A stretch of 51,261 nucleotides of DNA, from positions 1-51,261 of the forward strand of contig CAUGNZ010000013.1 of the NCBI GenBank assembly GCA_959601045.1, written 5' to 3'. This stretch comes from an uncultured Collinsella sp. (GTDB lineage: Bacteria; Actinomycetota; Coriobacteriia; Coriobacteriales; Coriobacteriaceae). Below, in pieces: positions 9,229 to 17,941 of this stretch; positions within the stretch are counted from its first letter, which is position 1, and each line of letters opens with the position of its first letter. The notes beneath the pieces are model-generated. The model was not told the origin of the DNA and searched no databases. It saw only the letters and a list, made by a program, of their open reading frames with translations. The position numbers and the translations under genes were made by a program.

Positions 9229-10170
9229 TTAAGCCTTCAGGCTCAGGCCCATGGACTCAAGCTTGTCCTTCACTTCCTCGATCGACTTAACACCGAAGTT
9301 ACGGATGTTGAGCAGATCGTTCTCCGAGAACTCAACGAGTTGACGGACCGAGTGAATGCTGGCGCGCTTAAGGCAGTTGTAAGAACGGACGGAAAGGTCC
9401 AGATCCTCGATCTGCTTGTCCAGCTCGGCGTTGTCGTTGGTGACCTCGGGAGCGAAGATCGAAGCCTCCTCCTCAACCTCGGGGGTCTCGGCAAGGTTCA
9501 TAAAGGCGGCCATATGCTGATTGATGATATTGGCAGCCTGGACCACGGCGTCGCGCGGGGCGATGGAGCCGTTGGTCTCGATCTCGAGGACAAGGCGGTC
9601 GTAGTCGGTGTGCTGACCGACACGGCAAGCCTCAACGAGCTTGGCGCAACGGGAAACCGGCGAGTACAGCGAGTCGACGTGGATCACACCGATGGGATCG
9701 TTGTCGCGCTTGTTGGCCTCGCCAGAGACATAGCCGCGGCCATAGCCGATGCGCATGCTCATGGTGAGATGGCCACCCTCGGTGAGCGTAGCGATGTGCT
9801 GCTCGGGGTTGACCAGCTCAAACTCGGACGGAATAAAGAAGTCCGCACCGGTGACCTCGCAGGGGCCGTCAACCGAGATGGTGGCGGTCGCCTCGTCGGT
9901 CGTGCCGAGAGCCCTGAAGACAAGACCCTTGACATTCAGGACGATGTCGGTGACATCCTCGACCATGTTAGGGATGGTCATGAACTCGTGCTGCGCACCA
10001 TCGATCTGAATAGCCTCGACGGCGGCACCCTCGAGCGAGGACAGAAGAACGCGACGAAGGGAGTTACCCAGCGTATCGCCGTAACCACGCTCGAGCGGCT
10101 CGACGGAGACACGAGCAGACGTCTCGTTGATCTCTTCGACCTGAACCTGAGGCCTAATGAATTCTGACAT
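9229..10170 (-). CDS. rpoA: RNA polymerase alpha subunit
   Basis: 313 residues. The N-terminal dimerisation domain contains LERGYGDTLGNSLRRVLLSS, the family hallmark. The C-terminal domain with RSYNCLKRASIHSVRQL and LLNIRNFGVKSIEEV binds UP elements and activators. An acidic linker near residues 225-245 joins them. It lies in its standard place between rpsD and rplQ. Complete. Confidence 0.98.
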   Translation of the reverse strand: MSEFIRPQVQVEEINETSARVSVEPLERGYGDTLGNSLRRVLLSSLEGAAVEAIQIDGAQHEFMTIPNMVEDVTDIVLNVKGLVFRALGTTDEATATISVDGPCEVTGADFFIPSEFELVNPEQHIATLTEGGHLTMSMRIGYGRGYVSGEANKRDNDPIGVIHVDSLYSPVSRCAKLVEACRVGQHTDYDRLVLEIETNGSIAPRDAVVQAANIINQHMAAFMNLAETPEVEEEASIFAPEVTNDNAELDKQIEDLDLSVRSYNCLKRASIHSVRQLVEFSENDLLNIRNFGVKSIEEVKDKLESMGLSLKA

Positions 10171-10202
10171 GTATTACCTCCAGCCTCAGCAGCCCGGATG
10201 GA

Positions 10203-10799
10203 CTACTTAGAGTAGAGCTCGACGATGAGCTGCTCGTTGATATCACCGCTGATCTGCTCACGCGTCGGCAGAGCGAGCACGTTACCAGACAGCTTCTCGA
10301 TATCGACCTCGAGCCAGCCAGGGACCTCAAAGCGCTCGGAGGAAATCAGGGCCTCCTTGATGGGGAGGAGGTCACGGAACTTCTCGCCGACAGCGACGAC
10401 GTCGCCGGCCTTGACGCGGTAGGACGGGATGTCCACACGCTTGCCGTTCACGGTGAAGTGACCGTGACGGACGGACTGACGAGCCTCTTTGCGGGTGCGG
10501 GCGAAGCCAAGACGGAAGACGACGTTGTCGAGGCGAGACTCAAGGATGATCATGAGGTTCTCACCGGTGACGCCGTTCATCTTGCGGGCCTTGTTGAAGT
10601 AGCCGTGGAACTGCTTCTCCAGAACGCCATAGATGAACTTGACCTTCTGCTTCTCGCGCAGCTGCATGCCGTACTCAGATTCCTTGCGACGGCGCTTGGG
10701 CTGACGGATAGATTCCTTCTTGCTGCTGTAACCGAGCTCAGCGGGATCGATCCCGAGCTGACGGCAGCGCTTAAGAACAGGAGTCCTGTCGATTGCCAT
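10203..10799 (-). CDS. rpsD: 30S ribosomal protein S4 (zinc-free form)
   Basis: 198 residues. Primary 16S rRNA binding protein. The S4 RNA-binding domain includes ESRLDNVVFRLGFARTRKEARQ and GHFTVNGKRVDIPSYRV. The N-terminus has a single cysteine (KRCRQLG) and no four-Cys cluster, so it is the C-minus (zinc-independent) type. It lies between rpsK and rpoA. Confidence 0.97.
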   Translation of the reverse strand: MAIDRTPVLKRCRQLGIDPAELGYSSKKESIRQPKRRRKESEYGMQLREKQKVKFIYGVLEKQFHGYFNKARKMNGVTGENLMIILESRLDNVVFRLGFARTRKEARQSVRHGHFTVNGKRVDIPSYRVKAGDVVAVGEKFRDLLPIKEALISSERFEVPGWLEVDIEKLSGNVLALPTREQISGDINEQLIVELYSK

Positions 10800-10818
10800 A
10801 TTGATACGATCCTTTCAG

Positions 10819-11223
10819 TTACACGCGGCGACGCTTCTTGGGGCGGCAGCCGTTGTGCGGAATGGGGGTCTTGTCCTGGATGCTCGAGACCTCGAGGCCA
10901 GCAGCCTGGAGGGAGCGGATGGCGGTCTCACGACCGGAGCCGGGGCCCTTGACGAAGACGGAAACCTTCTTCATACCGTGCTCCATGGCCTGCTTGGCAG
11001 CAGCCTCGGCAGCCATCTGGGCAGCGAACGGCGTGGACTTACGGGAGCCCTTGAAGCCCACCTGGCCAGCCGACTTCCAGGAAATGACGTTGCCCTGGGG
11101 ATCGGTGATCGAAACGATCGTGTTGTTGAACGTAGAACGAATGTGAGCCTGGCCCACGGAAATGTTCTTACGGTCCGCGCGCTTCAGACGGGCAGCGCGA
11201 ACGTTCTTCTTAGCAGTAGCCAT
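10819..11223 (-). CDS. rpsK: 30S ribosomal protein S11
   Basis: 134 residues. Contains AHIRSTFNNTIVSITD, GFKGSRKSTPFAAQMA and the basic C-terminus NGCRPKKRRRV typical of S11. Forms the platform of the small subunit near the 3' end of 16S rRNA. It starts 14 bp after rpsM with GGAG upstream. Confidence 0.97.
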   Translation of the reverse strand: MATAKKNVRAARLKRADRKNISVGQAHIRSTFNNTIVSITDPQGNVISWKSAGQVGFKGSRKSTPFAAQMAAEAAAKQAMEHGMKKVSVFVKGPGSGRETAIRSLQAAGLEVSSIQDKTPIPHNGCRPKKRRRV

Positions 11224-11237
11224 CTATCTAGCGCTCC

Positions 11238-11612
11238 TTATTTCTTCTTCTTAGCACCGATCTGACGCTTCGGGCCCTTGCGGGTACGAGCGTTAGTGTG
11301 GGTGCGCTGGCCGCGGACCGGGAGGCCCTTGCGGTGACGAAGGCCGCGGTTGCAGCCGATGTCCATAAGGCGCTTGACGTTCTGGTTGCGCTCACGGCGG
11401 AGGTCGCCCTCAACCATGATCTGGTTCTTATCGATATAATCGCGGATGGCGTTAACCTCATCCTCGGTGAGGTCCTTAACGCGCGTATCCACGTTAACGT
11501 TGCACTCGACGCAGATCTTCGTCGCAGTGGTGCGGCCGATGCCGTAAATGTAGGTCAGACCGATCTCAACGCGCTTCTCACGCGGGAGGTCGACACCATT
11601 AATACGGGCCAA
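11238..11612 (-). CDS. rpsM: 30S ribosomal protein S13 (TTG start)
   Basis: 124 residues. MARINGVDLPREKRVEIGLTYIYGIG is the standard S13 opening, and the tail RGQRTHTNARTRKGPKR contacts the P-site tRNA. The start codon is TTG, with GAGAGGAG six bases upstream; there is no in-frame ATG near the conserved N-terminus. It lies 14 bp after rpmJ. Confidence 0.96.
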   Translation of the reverse strand: MARINGVDLPREKRVEIGLTYIYGIGRTTATKICVECNVNVDTRVKDLTEDEVNAIRDYIDKNQIMVEGDLRRERNQNVKRLMDIGCNRGLRHRKGLPVRGQRTHTNARTRKGPKRQIGAKKKK

Positions 11613-11626
11613 CGTAGTCTCCTCTC

Positions 11627-11740
11627 TTAACCCTGACGCTGCTTATGACGGGGGTTCTCGCAAATGACGAGGACCTTGCCATGGCGCCTAATGATTTTGC
11701 ACTTATCGCACATCTTCTTGACCGAAGGACGTACCTTCAT
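11627..11740 (-). CDS. rpmJ: 50S ribosomal protein L36
   Basis: 37 residues, read directly from the minus strand: MKVRPSVKKMCDKCK, then a basic stretch, ending NPRHKQRQG. The three cysteines and the late histidine (C11, C14, C27, H32) give the zinc-ribbon (C-plus) form. It lies between infA and rpsM, its normal neighbours, preceded by GAAAGGAAG. Confidence 0.96.
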   Translation of the reverse strand: MKVRPSVKKMCDKCKIIRRHGKVLVICENPRHKQRQG

Positions 11741-11890
11741 CGTTCTTCCTTTCGGTAGCGCTCAAACTACTTCCCTACTATCTACTCGCCCAGCCGCAGG
11801 CGTTTAAAACTATGGCTGGTCTTCACACACAATCCGACCGTAGGTTGAGCTAAGCCTGCAGCCGGAAGTGGAGTGCGTGTATGCGTGCCG

Positions 11891-12109
11891 CTATTTGTAG
11901 CGATAGGTGATGCGGCCACGGGTCAGGTCGTACGGGGAAAGCTCCACGACAACCCTGTCACCGGGGAGAATACGGATGTAATTCATTCGAATCTTGCCAG
12001 AAATGTTGCACAGAACCGAATGACCGTTCTCGAGCTCGACCTTAAACATGGCGTTGGGCAGCGGCTCCTTTACCGTACCCTCGAGCTCAATTGCGTCTTC
12101 CTTCTTCAC
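11891..12109 (-). CDS. infA: Translation initiation factor IF-1 (GTG start)
   Basis: 72 residues from the GTG at 12109. This start gives the canonical opening MKKEDAIELEGTV and exactly the family length; a TTG two codons upstream is less likely. The OB-fold continues with NAMFKVELENGHSVLCNISGKIR and GDRVVVELSPYDLTRGRI. It binds the ribosomal A site during initiation. A well-spaced promoter lies just upstream. The 150 bp to rpmJ holds no gene. Confidence 0.96.
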   Translation of the reverse strand: MKKEDAIELEGTVKEPLPNAMFKVELENGHSVLCNISGKIRMNYIRILPGDRVVVELSPYDLTRGRITYRYK

Positions 12110-12148
12110 AAGCAATCATCTTTCTCTAGAAAACGACAGCGATTGAGT

Positions 12149-12177
12149 ATTCTACAATACGCATGCACGTATCGTAA
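12149..12177 (-). promoter_or_regulatory. Probable sigma-70-type promoter before infA
   Basis: On the minus strand, TTACGA, a 17-base spacer and TAGAAT lie about 40 bases upstream of the infA start, in the AT-rich gap after map. This suggests that the infA-rplQ half of the cluster has its own promoter. Confidence 0.6.
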
Positions 12178-12257
12178 TATCTTCGTAATGGCTCCACAAC
12201 TAAGCGGAACTTGTTACTTTTCAGAAATGTAGATGCCGACGTGTTTGAACGCGGCCC

Positions 12258-13046
12258 CTACATTTCACCGCCCTGCAAGGAACACCAAGCACCTTGGGCA
12301 TCCGTGGTGAGAATCACCGGACCGTCATTGGTAATGGCGACGGTATTCTCGTAGTGCGCGGCGGGCAGGTGGTCGTTGGTCGTAACAATCCAACCGTCGG
12401 AGCCCGTGCTCACATGGTTGGAACCCATCGTAACCATCGGCTCGATGGCAATGACCATGCCGGCCTGGAGGCGAACGCCCCTCCCCTTCTTTCCATAGTT
12501 AGGAACGTTGGGGTCCTCGTGCATCACGCGGCCAATGCCATGGCCCACATAGTCACGAAGCACGCCGTAACCGTGAGACTCGGCGAGGGACTGAACGGCA
12601 TAACCGACGTCCCCGATATGGTTACCGGGAACAGCCTGCTCGATGGCAGCCTTAAGACAATCGCGCGTGACCTCGCACAGGGCCTTAGCCTCGGGCGTGG
12701 GGGTGCCGACGAAAAACGTCCAAGCGTTATCGCCGACCCAACCGTCGACAACGGCTCCCGTATCGATGGAGATGATATCGCCATCGCGCAGGATCATGTC
12801 GGGGTTGGGAATACCGTGGACCACGGCATCATTGATCGATGCGCAAATGGTCCCCGGGAACCCGCCGTAACCCTTAAAGGCCGGGGTGCCGCCATGCATG
12901 CGGATAATCTGCTCCGCAAGCTGATCGAGCTCAAAAGTCGAAACACCGGGGCGCACCATGGCTCCAACGTGGCGGAGCGCCATCTTAGATAGCGCTCCTG
13001 CCTTCTTCATCTGCTCGATTTGCGTTGCAGACTTAATCTTGATCAT
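12258..13046 (-). CDS. map: Methionine aminopeptidase, type Ia
   Basis: 262 residues from the ATG at 13046, which overlaps the adk stop as ATGA, indicating translational coupling. Removes the initiator methionine from nascent proteins. Metal ligands of the pita-bread fold are visible: aspartates in SIDTGAVVDGWVGDNAW, the histidine in GHGIGRVMHEDPNVPNYG, and glutamates in IAIEPM and AHYENTVAIT. The frame continues 62 codons upstream, but only as a shadow of adk. Confidence 0.97.
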   Translation of the reverse strand: MIKIKSATQIEQMKKAGALSKMALRHVGAMVRPGVSTFELDQLAEQIIRMHGGTPAFKGYGGFPGTICASINDAVVHGIPNPDMILRDGDIISIDTGAVVDGWVGDNAWTFFVGTPTPEAKALCEVTRDCLKAAIEQAVPGNHIGDVGYAVQSLAESHGYGVLRDYVGHGIGRVMHEDPNVPNYGKKGRGVRLQAGMVIAIEPMVTMGSNHVSTGSDGWIVTTNDHLPAAHYENTVAITNDGPVILTTDAQGAWCSLQGGEM

Positions 13047-13669
13047 AGACCGAGAGCCTCTTTGACATCCCCGTACACGGTCTCGCGAGCCTGGTCGCCG
13101 TTGACCGACTTGAGCAGACCCTGGCCACGATAGTAGTCGACGAGCGGGCTCGTGGACTTCTCGTAGACGTCGAGACGATTCTTGATGGTCTCGGGCTTGT
13201 CGTCGTCGCGCTGATACATCTCGCCGGCGCACTTGGGGCAGGTAGCATCGGCAGCGGTGCCGGTGTAACCACAGGCGCGGCAGGTGCGACGCGAAGACAG
13301 ACGATCGATGATGACCTCGGGGGCCACGTCGACCAGAAGGGCGCAGTCGATCTCGCGACCCATGGCGGAGAGCTCGGAGTCGAGCGTCACAGCCTGGGCG
13401 GTGTTGCGCGGGAAGCCGTCGAGGATGAAGCCCTGCTGGGCGTCATCGGCAGCAAGGCGCTCCTTGACAAGGTCGATCACGAGCTGGTCGGGAACGAGCT
13501 CGCCAGCGTCCATGTACTTCTTAGCCTGAATACCAAGCTCGGTGCCACCCTTGACGGCAGCACGCAGCAGGTCGCCCGTGGAAATGTGAGCGACGCCAAA
13601 CTCGGCGACGAGCTCCTGCGCGACGGTGCCCTTACCGGCACCCGGAGCTCCGAGCAATACGAGGTTCAT
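13043..13669 (-). CDS. adk: Adenylate kinase (zinc-binding LID)
   Basis: 208 residues from the ATG at 13669 behind AGGAGG. Interconverts ATP + AMP and 2 ADP. The P-loop is GAPGAGKGT at the N-terminus, and the AMP site includes STGDLLRAAV and LDGFPRN. The LID domain holds two CxxC pairs (CRACGYTG and CPKC), so it is the zinc-stabilised form common in Gram-positives. It lies between secY and map as usual. Confidence 0.97.
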   Translation of the reverse strand: MNLVLLGAPGAGKGTVAQELVAEFGVAHISTGDLLRAAVKGGTELGIQAKKYMDAGELVPDQLVIDLVKERLAADDAQQGFILDGFPRNTAQAVTLDSELSAMGREIDCALLVDVAPEVIIDRLSSRRTCRACGYTGTAADATCPKCAGEMYQRDDDKPETIKNRLDVYEKSTSPLVDYYRGQGLLKSVNGDQARETVYGDVKEALGL

Positions 13670-13687
13670 GAGCAATCCTCCTCTAGC

Positions 13688-14974
13688 CTATTTAAAGAAT
13701 CCATCGTAATCATACATCTTGATCTGGCCTTCGAGCTTATCGACCGTGTCGAGCACGACGCCGACCATGATGAGGATGGACGTGCCGCCAAATGCCTGGA
13801 TCAGATGGTTACCCGTGAAGGAGAAGATGATCGAAGGCACGATGGCGATGAGCGCCAAAAAGACAGCGCTGGGAAGCGTGATCTTGTTGAGCGCGTTCTT
13901 GATGTAGGCCGCGGTAGCCCTACCCGGACGGACGCCCGGAATAAAGCCACCCTGCTTCTTAAGGTTGTCGGCCGTGTCATCGGGGTTGAACACCATGGAG
14001 GTGTAGAAGTACGCGAAGAACACGATGAGGACAACGTTAAGCACCCAGTTGAGCCAACCGGTCGAAAGCGCAGAGGCAACTGCCTGAATCCAGCCGATGC
14101 CGGGGAAGAACACGGCAATCTGAGCCGGGAAGTACAGCAGCGCCGAGGCAAAGATGATCGGCACGACGCCCGCGGTGTTGACCTTGATGGGCAGGTAGGT
14201 GGTCTGGCCACCCATCATGCGACGGCCCACGACGCGCTTGGCATAGGAGACCGGGATGCGGCGCTGGCCGCGCTCAAGGAAAACAATCAGCGGGATAACC
14301 AGCAGGATGATGGCGCAGATGATCACCATGGTGATGATGCCACCGGCATTACCCTCGGTGCTGGAGAAGATAGCCTGCGGAAGGCCGGCCATGATGTTCG
14401 CAAAGATGATCAGCGACATGCCATTGCCGATACCGCGCTGGGTGATGAGCTCACCAATCCACATGATCAGCATAGCGCCTGCGGTGAGCGTACCGACGAT
14501 CATGAGGTCGAAGATGATCTCGGGAGCGCCGGCGCCATTGAAGCTGATGCCGAAGCTCTTAAAGAGGAAGAGGTAACCCACGGAGTTGAGGATTGCCAGA
14601 GCCAGGGTGAGGTAACGCGAATACTGCGTAATCTTGGTCTGACCGACCTCGCCCTCGCGGGCAAGCTCATGCAGGGAAGGCACGACGGCCTGGAGCATCT
14701 GGAGGATGATCGAGCTGGTGATGTAAGGCATGATGCCCAGCGAAAACACCGACACATAGCTCAACGCGCCGCCAGAGAAAAGATTCAGGAGGGCCATAGC
14801 ACCTGCGGCGACCGAATTGTTATCGGTCGAGAAAAGGCCCAGCATCCCCTGGAAGGGAATGCCGGGCACAGGAACGTGCGCACCAATGCGGTACACGACG
14901 AGCATAGCTATGGTAAAAAGAATCTTTTCGCGCAATTCTTTGATGCGGAAAGCATTCTTAAGACCATTTAGCAC
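13688..14974 (-). CDS. secY: Preprotein translocase subunit SecY
   Basis: 428 residues, with about ten membrane segments. Forms the protein-conducting channel. It opens MLNGLKNAFRIKELREKI and contains the plug/first-helix region VYRIGAHVPVPGI and the cytosolic-loop motif ITQRGIGNGMSLIIF. It overlaps the end of rplO by 7 bp. Ends in KMYDYDGFFK. Complete. Confidence 0.98.
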   Translation of the reverse strand: MLNGLKNAFRIKELREKILFTIAMLVVYRIGAHVPVPGIPFQGMLGLFSTDNNSVAAGAMALLNLFSGGALSYVSVFSLGIMPYITSSIILQMLQAVVPSLHELAREGEVGQTKITQYSRYLTLALAILNSVGYLFLFKSFGISFNGAGAPEIIFDLMIVGTLTAGAMLIMWIGELITQRGIGNGMSLIIFANIMAGLPQAIFSSTEGNAGGIITMVIICAIILLVIPLIVFLERGQRRIPVSYAKRVVGRRMMGGQTTYLPIKVNTAGVVPIIFASALLYFPAQIAVFFPGIGWIQAVASALSTGWLNWVLNVVLIVFFAYFYTSMVFNPDDTADNLKKQGGFIPGVRPGRATAAYIKNALNKITLPSAVFLALIAIVPSIIFSFTGNHLIQAFGGTSILIMVGVVLDTVDKLEGQIKMYDYDGFFK

Positions 14975-15417
14975 GGCAGCTCGACCTTTCCGCCAGCGGC
15001 CTCGATCTTGGCCTGCGCAGAAGCGCTGACCTTGTCGACCTTGACCGTGAACTTCTTGGTGAGCTCACCATTGCCGAGCACCTTGACGGGCTCGAACTCG
15101 CTCTTGGTGATGCGAGCGGCCTTAAGAGCGGCACCGTCGATTACGGCGCCGTCCTCGAACTTACGCTCGAGACGCTCAACGTTAACAGCGGTGTACTCGA
15201 TACGACGGGGGTTGCGGAAGCCCGGAAGCTTGGGCAGGCGCATAGCCAGCGGAGTCTGGCCACCCTCGAAGCCGGCACCCTTGGTGCCACCAGAGCGGGA
15301 ACCCTGGCCCTTCTGGCCGCGGCCAGAAGTGGTGCCGTGACCCGAAGAATTGCCACGGCCGACGCGCTTGCGGTTCTTGGTGGAACCGGGCGCGGGAGTA
15401 AGATCGTGAAGCTGCAT
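14968..15417 (-). CDS. rplO: 50S ribosomal protein L15
   Basis: 149 residues. The glycine- and arginine-rich N-terminal extension (VGRGNSSGHGTTSGRGQKGQ) and GFEGGQTPLAMRLPKLPGF are diagnostic. Assembles late into the large subunit around 23S rRNA. Three bases separate it from rpmD, and it overlaps secY. Confidence 0.97.
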   Translation of the reverse strand: MQLHDLTPAPGSTKNRKRVGRGNSSGHGTTSGRGQKGQGSRSGGTKGAGFEGGQTPLAMRLPKLPGFRNPRRIEYTAVNVERLERKFEDGAVIDGAALKAARITKSEFEPVKVLGNGELTKKFTVKVDKVSASAQAKIEAAGGKVELPC

Positions 15418-15420
15418 TTG

Positions 15421-15603
15421 CTACTCCTCTACAATCTCGACAAGGTGCTTGACCTTGAAGATCATGCCGCGGACGGACTCGTTGTCAGCAATCTCGCGAA
15501 CCTCGCGGATCCTGTGGAGACCGAGGGCACGGACAGTACGGACCTGGTCCTGCTTGCAACCGTTGGTGCTGCGGACCTGCTTGATCTTGATGGTGTCAGC
15601 CAT
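15421..15603 (-). CDS. rpmD: 50S ribosomal protein L30
   Basis: 60 residues: IKIKQVRSTNGCKQDQVRTVRALGL, then HRIREVRE, the standard L30 fold. Two bases separate it from rpsE upstream and three from rplO downstream, so the genes are tightly coupled. Confidence 0.96.
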   Translation of the reverse strand: MADTIKIKQVRSTNGCKQDQVRTVRALGLHRIREVREIADNESVRGMIFKVKHLVEIVEE

Positions 15604-15605
15604 GC

Positions 15606-16130
15606 TTAGTTCTCCTTACCGACGAACATCTCGGAGACCGTCAGGCCACGGCGAGCCGCGACGTCCTCAGGGCTGGAGAGCTCCTTGAGGCCCTCGACGG
15701 CAGCCTTGATGATGTTGAGGCCGTTGTCGGTACCGAGGGACTTGGACAGGACGTTCTTGATGCCAGCAAGCTCGAAGAGGGGACGCACAGCGCCGCCGGC
15801 GATAACGCCGGTACCCTCGACAGCGGGCTTGATGATGATGCGGCCGGCACCAAAGTGGCCGAGAACCTCGTGCGGGATGGTGCCCTGCTCGGTCACCGGC
15901 ACGTGGAACATGTTCTTCTTGGCATCGAGAGACGCCTTGGAGATGGCCAGGGGCACCTCAGCGGACTTGCCCATACCAACGCCGACGTTGCCCTTGCCGT
16001 CGCCAACGACGACGAGAGCGACGAGGCTCATGCGACGACCACCCTTGACGGTCTTCGACACGCGGTTGATGTAAACGACGCGCTCCTCGAACTCGGAGGC
16101 CTCGCGCTGCTGCTTCTGATTACGAGCCAT
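15606..16130 (-). CDS. rpsE: 30S ribosomal protein S5
   Basis: 174 residues. The N-terminal dsRNA-binding-like domain has ERVVYINRVSKTVKGGRRM and VGMGKSAEVPLAI, and the C-terminal domain has GGAVRPLFELAGIKNVLSKS. Contributes to decoding fidelity. It lies between rplR and rpmD. Confidence 0.97.
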   Translation of the reverse strand: MARNQKQQREASEFEERVVYINRVSKTVKGGRRMSLVALVVVGDGKGNVGVGMGKSAEVPLAISKASLDAKKNMFHVPVTEQGTIPHEVLGHFGAGRIIIKPAVEGTGVIAGGAVRPLFELAGIKNVLSKSLGTDNGLNIIKAAVEGLKELSSPEDVAARRGLTVSEMFVGKEN

Positions 16131-16144
16131 GTGCTACATACCTC

Positions 16145-16513
16145 CTAGAACTCGAGACCGGCGGCACGAGCACCGTCGGCGAGGGCCTTGACGCGGCCAT
16201 GGTAGATACGGCCACCGCGATCGAAGGCGACCTTGGTGATGCCGGCCTCGATGGCACGCTTGCCAACGAGCTGACCGACCTTCTCCGCAGCCTCCTTGTT
16301 CGAGGTGTGGGTGCCCTTGAACTCGGCCTCGAGGGTCGAGGCAGAGACGAGCGTCAGGCTGGAGCCCTTGCTGTCGTCGATGATCTGGGCATAGATGTTG
16401 GCGTTAGTACGGGTCACGCGAAGACGCGGACGCTCGGAGGTACCCGAGACCTTGCCGCGAACACGACGCTGACGACGCTTGAGGCCTTCCAGCTTCGCCT
16501 TATGCTTGTTCAT
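16145..16513 (-). CDS. rplR: 50S ribosomal protein L18
   Basis: 122 residues. RRQRRVRGKVSGTSERPRLRVTRT at the N-terminus and the closing FDRGGRIYHGRVKALADGARAAGLEF are typical of L18, the 5S rRNA binder. It follows rplF after a 75-bp gap that holds a hairpin. Confidence 0.97.
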   Translation of the reverse strand: MNKHKAKLEGLKRRQRRVRGKVSGTSERPRLRVTRTNANIYAQIIDDSKGSSLTLVSASTLEAEFKGTHTSNKEAAEKVGQLVGKRAIEAGITKVAFDRGGRIYHGRVKALADGARAAGLEF

Positions 16514-16541
16514 ACGTAAACTCCTAAAAAGGTTGATCTTG

Positions 16542-16563
16542 CCAGCACCTGACGGGGTGCTGG
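16542..16563 (-). promoter_or_regulatory. Intra-operon hairpin between rplF and rplR
   Basis: CCAGCACC (16542-16549) pairs with GGTGCTGG (16556-16563) around six bases. No U tract follows on the minus strand, so it is more likely a processing or stability element than a terminator. Confidence 0.5.
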
Positions 16564-16588
16564 TCTTATGCGAGTGAGTCGGTTACGA

Positions 16589-17125
16589 CTACTTGGCGGC
16601 CTTACCCAGCTTGCGGCGGATGTGCTCGCCAACGTAGTGGATACCCTTGCCCTTGTAAGGCTCGGGAGGACGATGGCCGCGGATCTCAGCGGCGATCTGA
16701 CCGACCTGCTGCTTGTTGATACCCTTGACGTTCACGTGGGTGTTGTCGGGAACCTCGAAGGTGATGCCCTCGGGAGCCTCGACGATCACGGGGTGCGAGA
16801 AGCCCAGGGAGAACTCGAGGTTCTTACCCTTCTGCTGCACGCGGTAACCGACGCCGGCGAGCTCGAGCTTCTTCTCGAAGCCCTCGGAAACGCCAACAAC
16901 CATGTTGTGGATGAGGGCGCGGGTGAGGCCGTGGCGGGCACGGGTCTCACGCTCGTCGTCGGGACGGGAAACGGTGAGGACGTTGTCCTCGACGTTGATA
17001 GCGAGCTTCTCAAAGACATCGAGCTCGAGCTGGCCCTTGGGGCCCTTGACGACAACGTTGTTGCCGTTGACTGCCACTTCGACTCCGGCGGGAATCTGGA
17101 CAGGCTTATTACCGATACGAGACAC
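16589..17125 (-). CDS. rplF: 50S ribosomal protein L6
   Basis: 178 residues. MSRIGNKPVQIPAGVEV opens the protein; the C-terminal PEPYKGKGIHYVGEHIRRKLGK is the L6 signature. Sits near the factor-binding site of the large subunit. It starts 33 bp after rpsH with an AAGGAG-type site. Confidence 0.97.
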   Translation of the reverse strand: MSRIGNKPVQIPAGVEVAVNGNNVVVKGPKGQLELDVFEKLAINVEDNVLTVSRPDDERETRARHGLTRALIHNMVVGVSEGFEKKLELAGVGYRVQQKGKNLEFSLGFSHPVIVEAPEGITFEVPDNTHVNVKGINKQQVGQIAAEIRGHRPPEPYKGKGIHYVGEHIRRKLGKAAK

Positions 17126-17158
17126 GGTGATCTCCTTTCCTTCTACCTACCGAGCGAA

Positions 17159-17557
17159 TTACCAGACGTAAGCGATGATCTCGCCGCCGACGTTGTGCTT
17201 GCGAGCATCGCGGTCGGTCATGACGCCATGGCTGGTGGAAATAATGGCGGTACCAAGGCCACCGCGGACGCGGGGCATGTCGGCAACGCCGGTGTACTTA
17301 CGCAGGCCCGGCTTGGAAATGCGGCGGATGCCGTTGATGACCTTAGCCTTCTTGGGACCATACTTAAGCGTGATGTGCAGAGTCTTCTGGGGAACGGTGT
17401 CCTCGACATCGTAGCCCTCGATGTAGCCCTCCTCGTGCAGAACACGAGCGATCTCGACGAGCTTCTTGCTGCTCGGCATGGAGACCGTGGCCTTGTTCAC
17501 AGAGTTAGCGTTACGGATGCGCGTAAGCATATCTGCGATCGGGTCTGTAAGGTTCAT
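17159..17557 (-). CDS. rpsH: 30S ribosomal protein S8
   Basis: 132 residues. DPIADMLTRIRNANSVNK and the closing GGLGTAIISTSHGVMTDRDARK are diagnostic. Binds the central domain of 16S rRNA and, in other bacteria, represses its own operon. A 119-bp gap without a gene separates it from rpsZ. Confidence 0.97.
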   Translation of the reverse strand: MNLTDPIADMLTRIRNANSVNKATVSMPSSKKLVEIARVLHEEGYIEGYDVEDTVPQKTLHITLKYGPKKAKVINGIRRISKPGLRKYTGVADMPRVRGGLGTAIISTSHGVMTDRDARKHNVGGEIIAYVW

Positions 17558-17676
17558 ACAGATTCTCCTTCGTTCTTGATGAACACGTGCTCTTGGTTCT
17601 TCGCCGCCCTTAACGGCAAAGCCTTTTTAGCGCGTTTTCCCTGTTCCAAACTGATGCTTGAAACGCTGGTAGTGAC

Positions 17677-17862
17677 TTACCAGCTGGCCTTCTTAACGCC
17701 GGGAAGCTCGCCCTTGAGTGCAAGCTCGCGGAAGCAGACACGGCACAGGCCGAACTTGCGGTACACAGAGTGCGGACGGCCGCAGCGCTGGCAGCGCGTG
17801 TACTCACGAGTAGAGAACTTCTGCTTGCGATTGCACTTGACGATCATCGATGTCTTAGCCAC
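17677..17862 (-). CDS. rpsZ: 30S ribosomal protein S14 type Z
   Basis: 61 residues. The zinc ribbon is CQRCGRPHSVYRKFGLCRVC, and the C-terminus GELPGVKKASW is typical. The short zinc-binding form is the usual one in this operon of Gram-positives. It lies between rplE and rpsH. Confidence 0.97.
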   Translation of the reverse strand: MAKTSMIVKCNRKQKFSTREYTRCQRCGRPHSVYRKFGLCRVCFRELALKGELPGVKKASW

Positions 17863-17941
17863 TTATATCCTCCTCACATAGAGTATTGTTCGCCCCAAGC
17901 GCCGCCCCCTTCTGGGAACGGCGCTCATAGGGCAGGTGAAC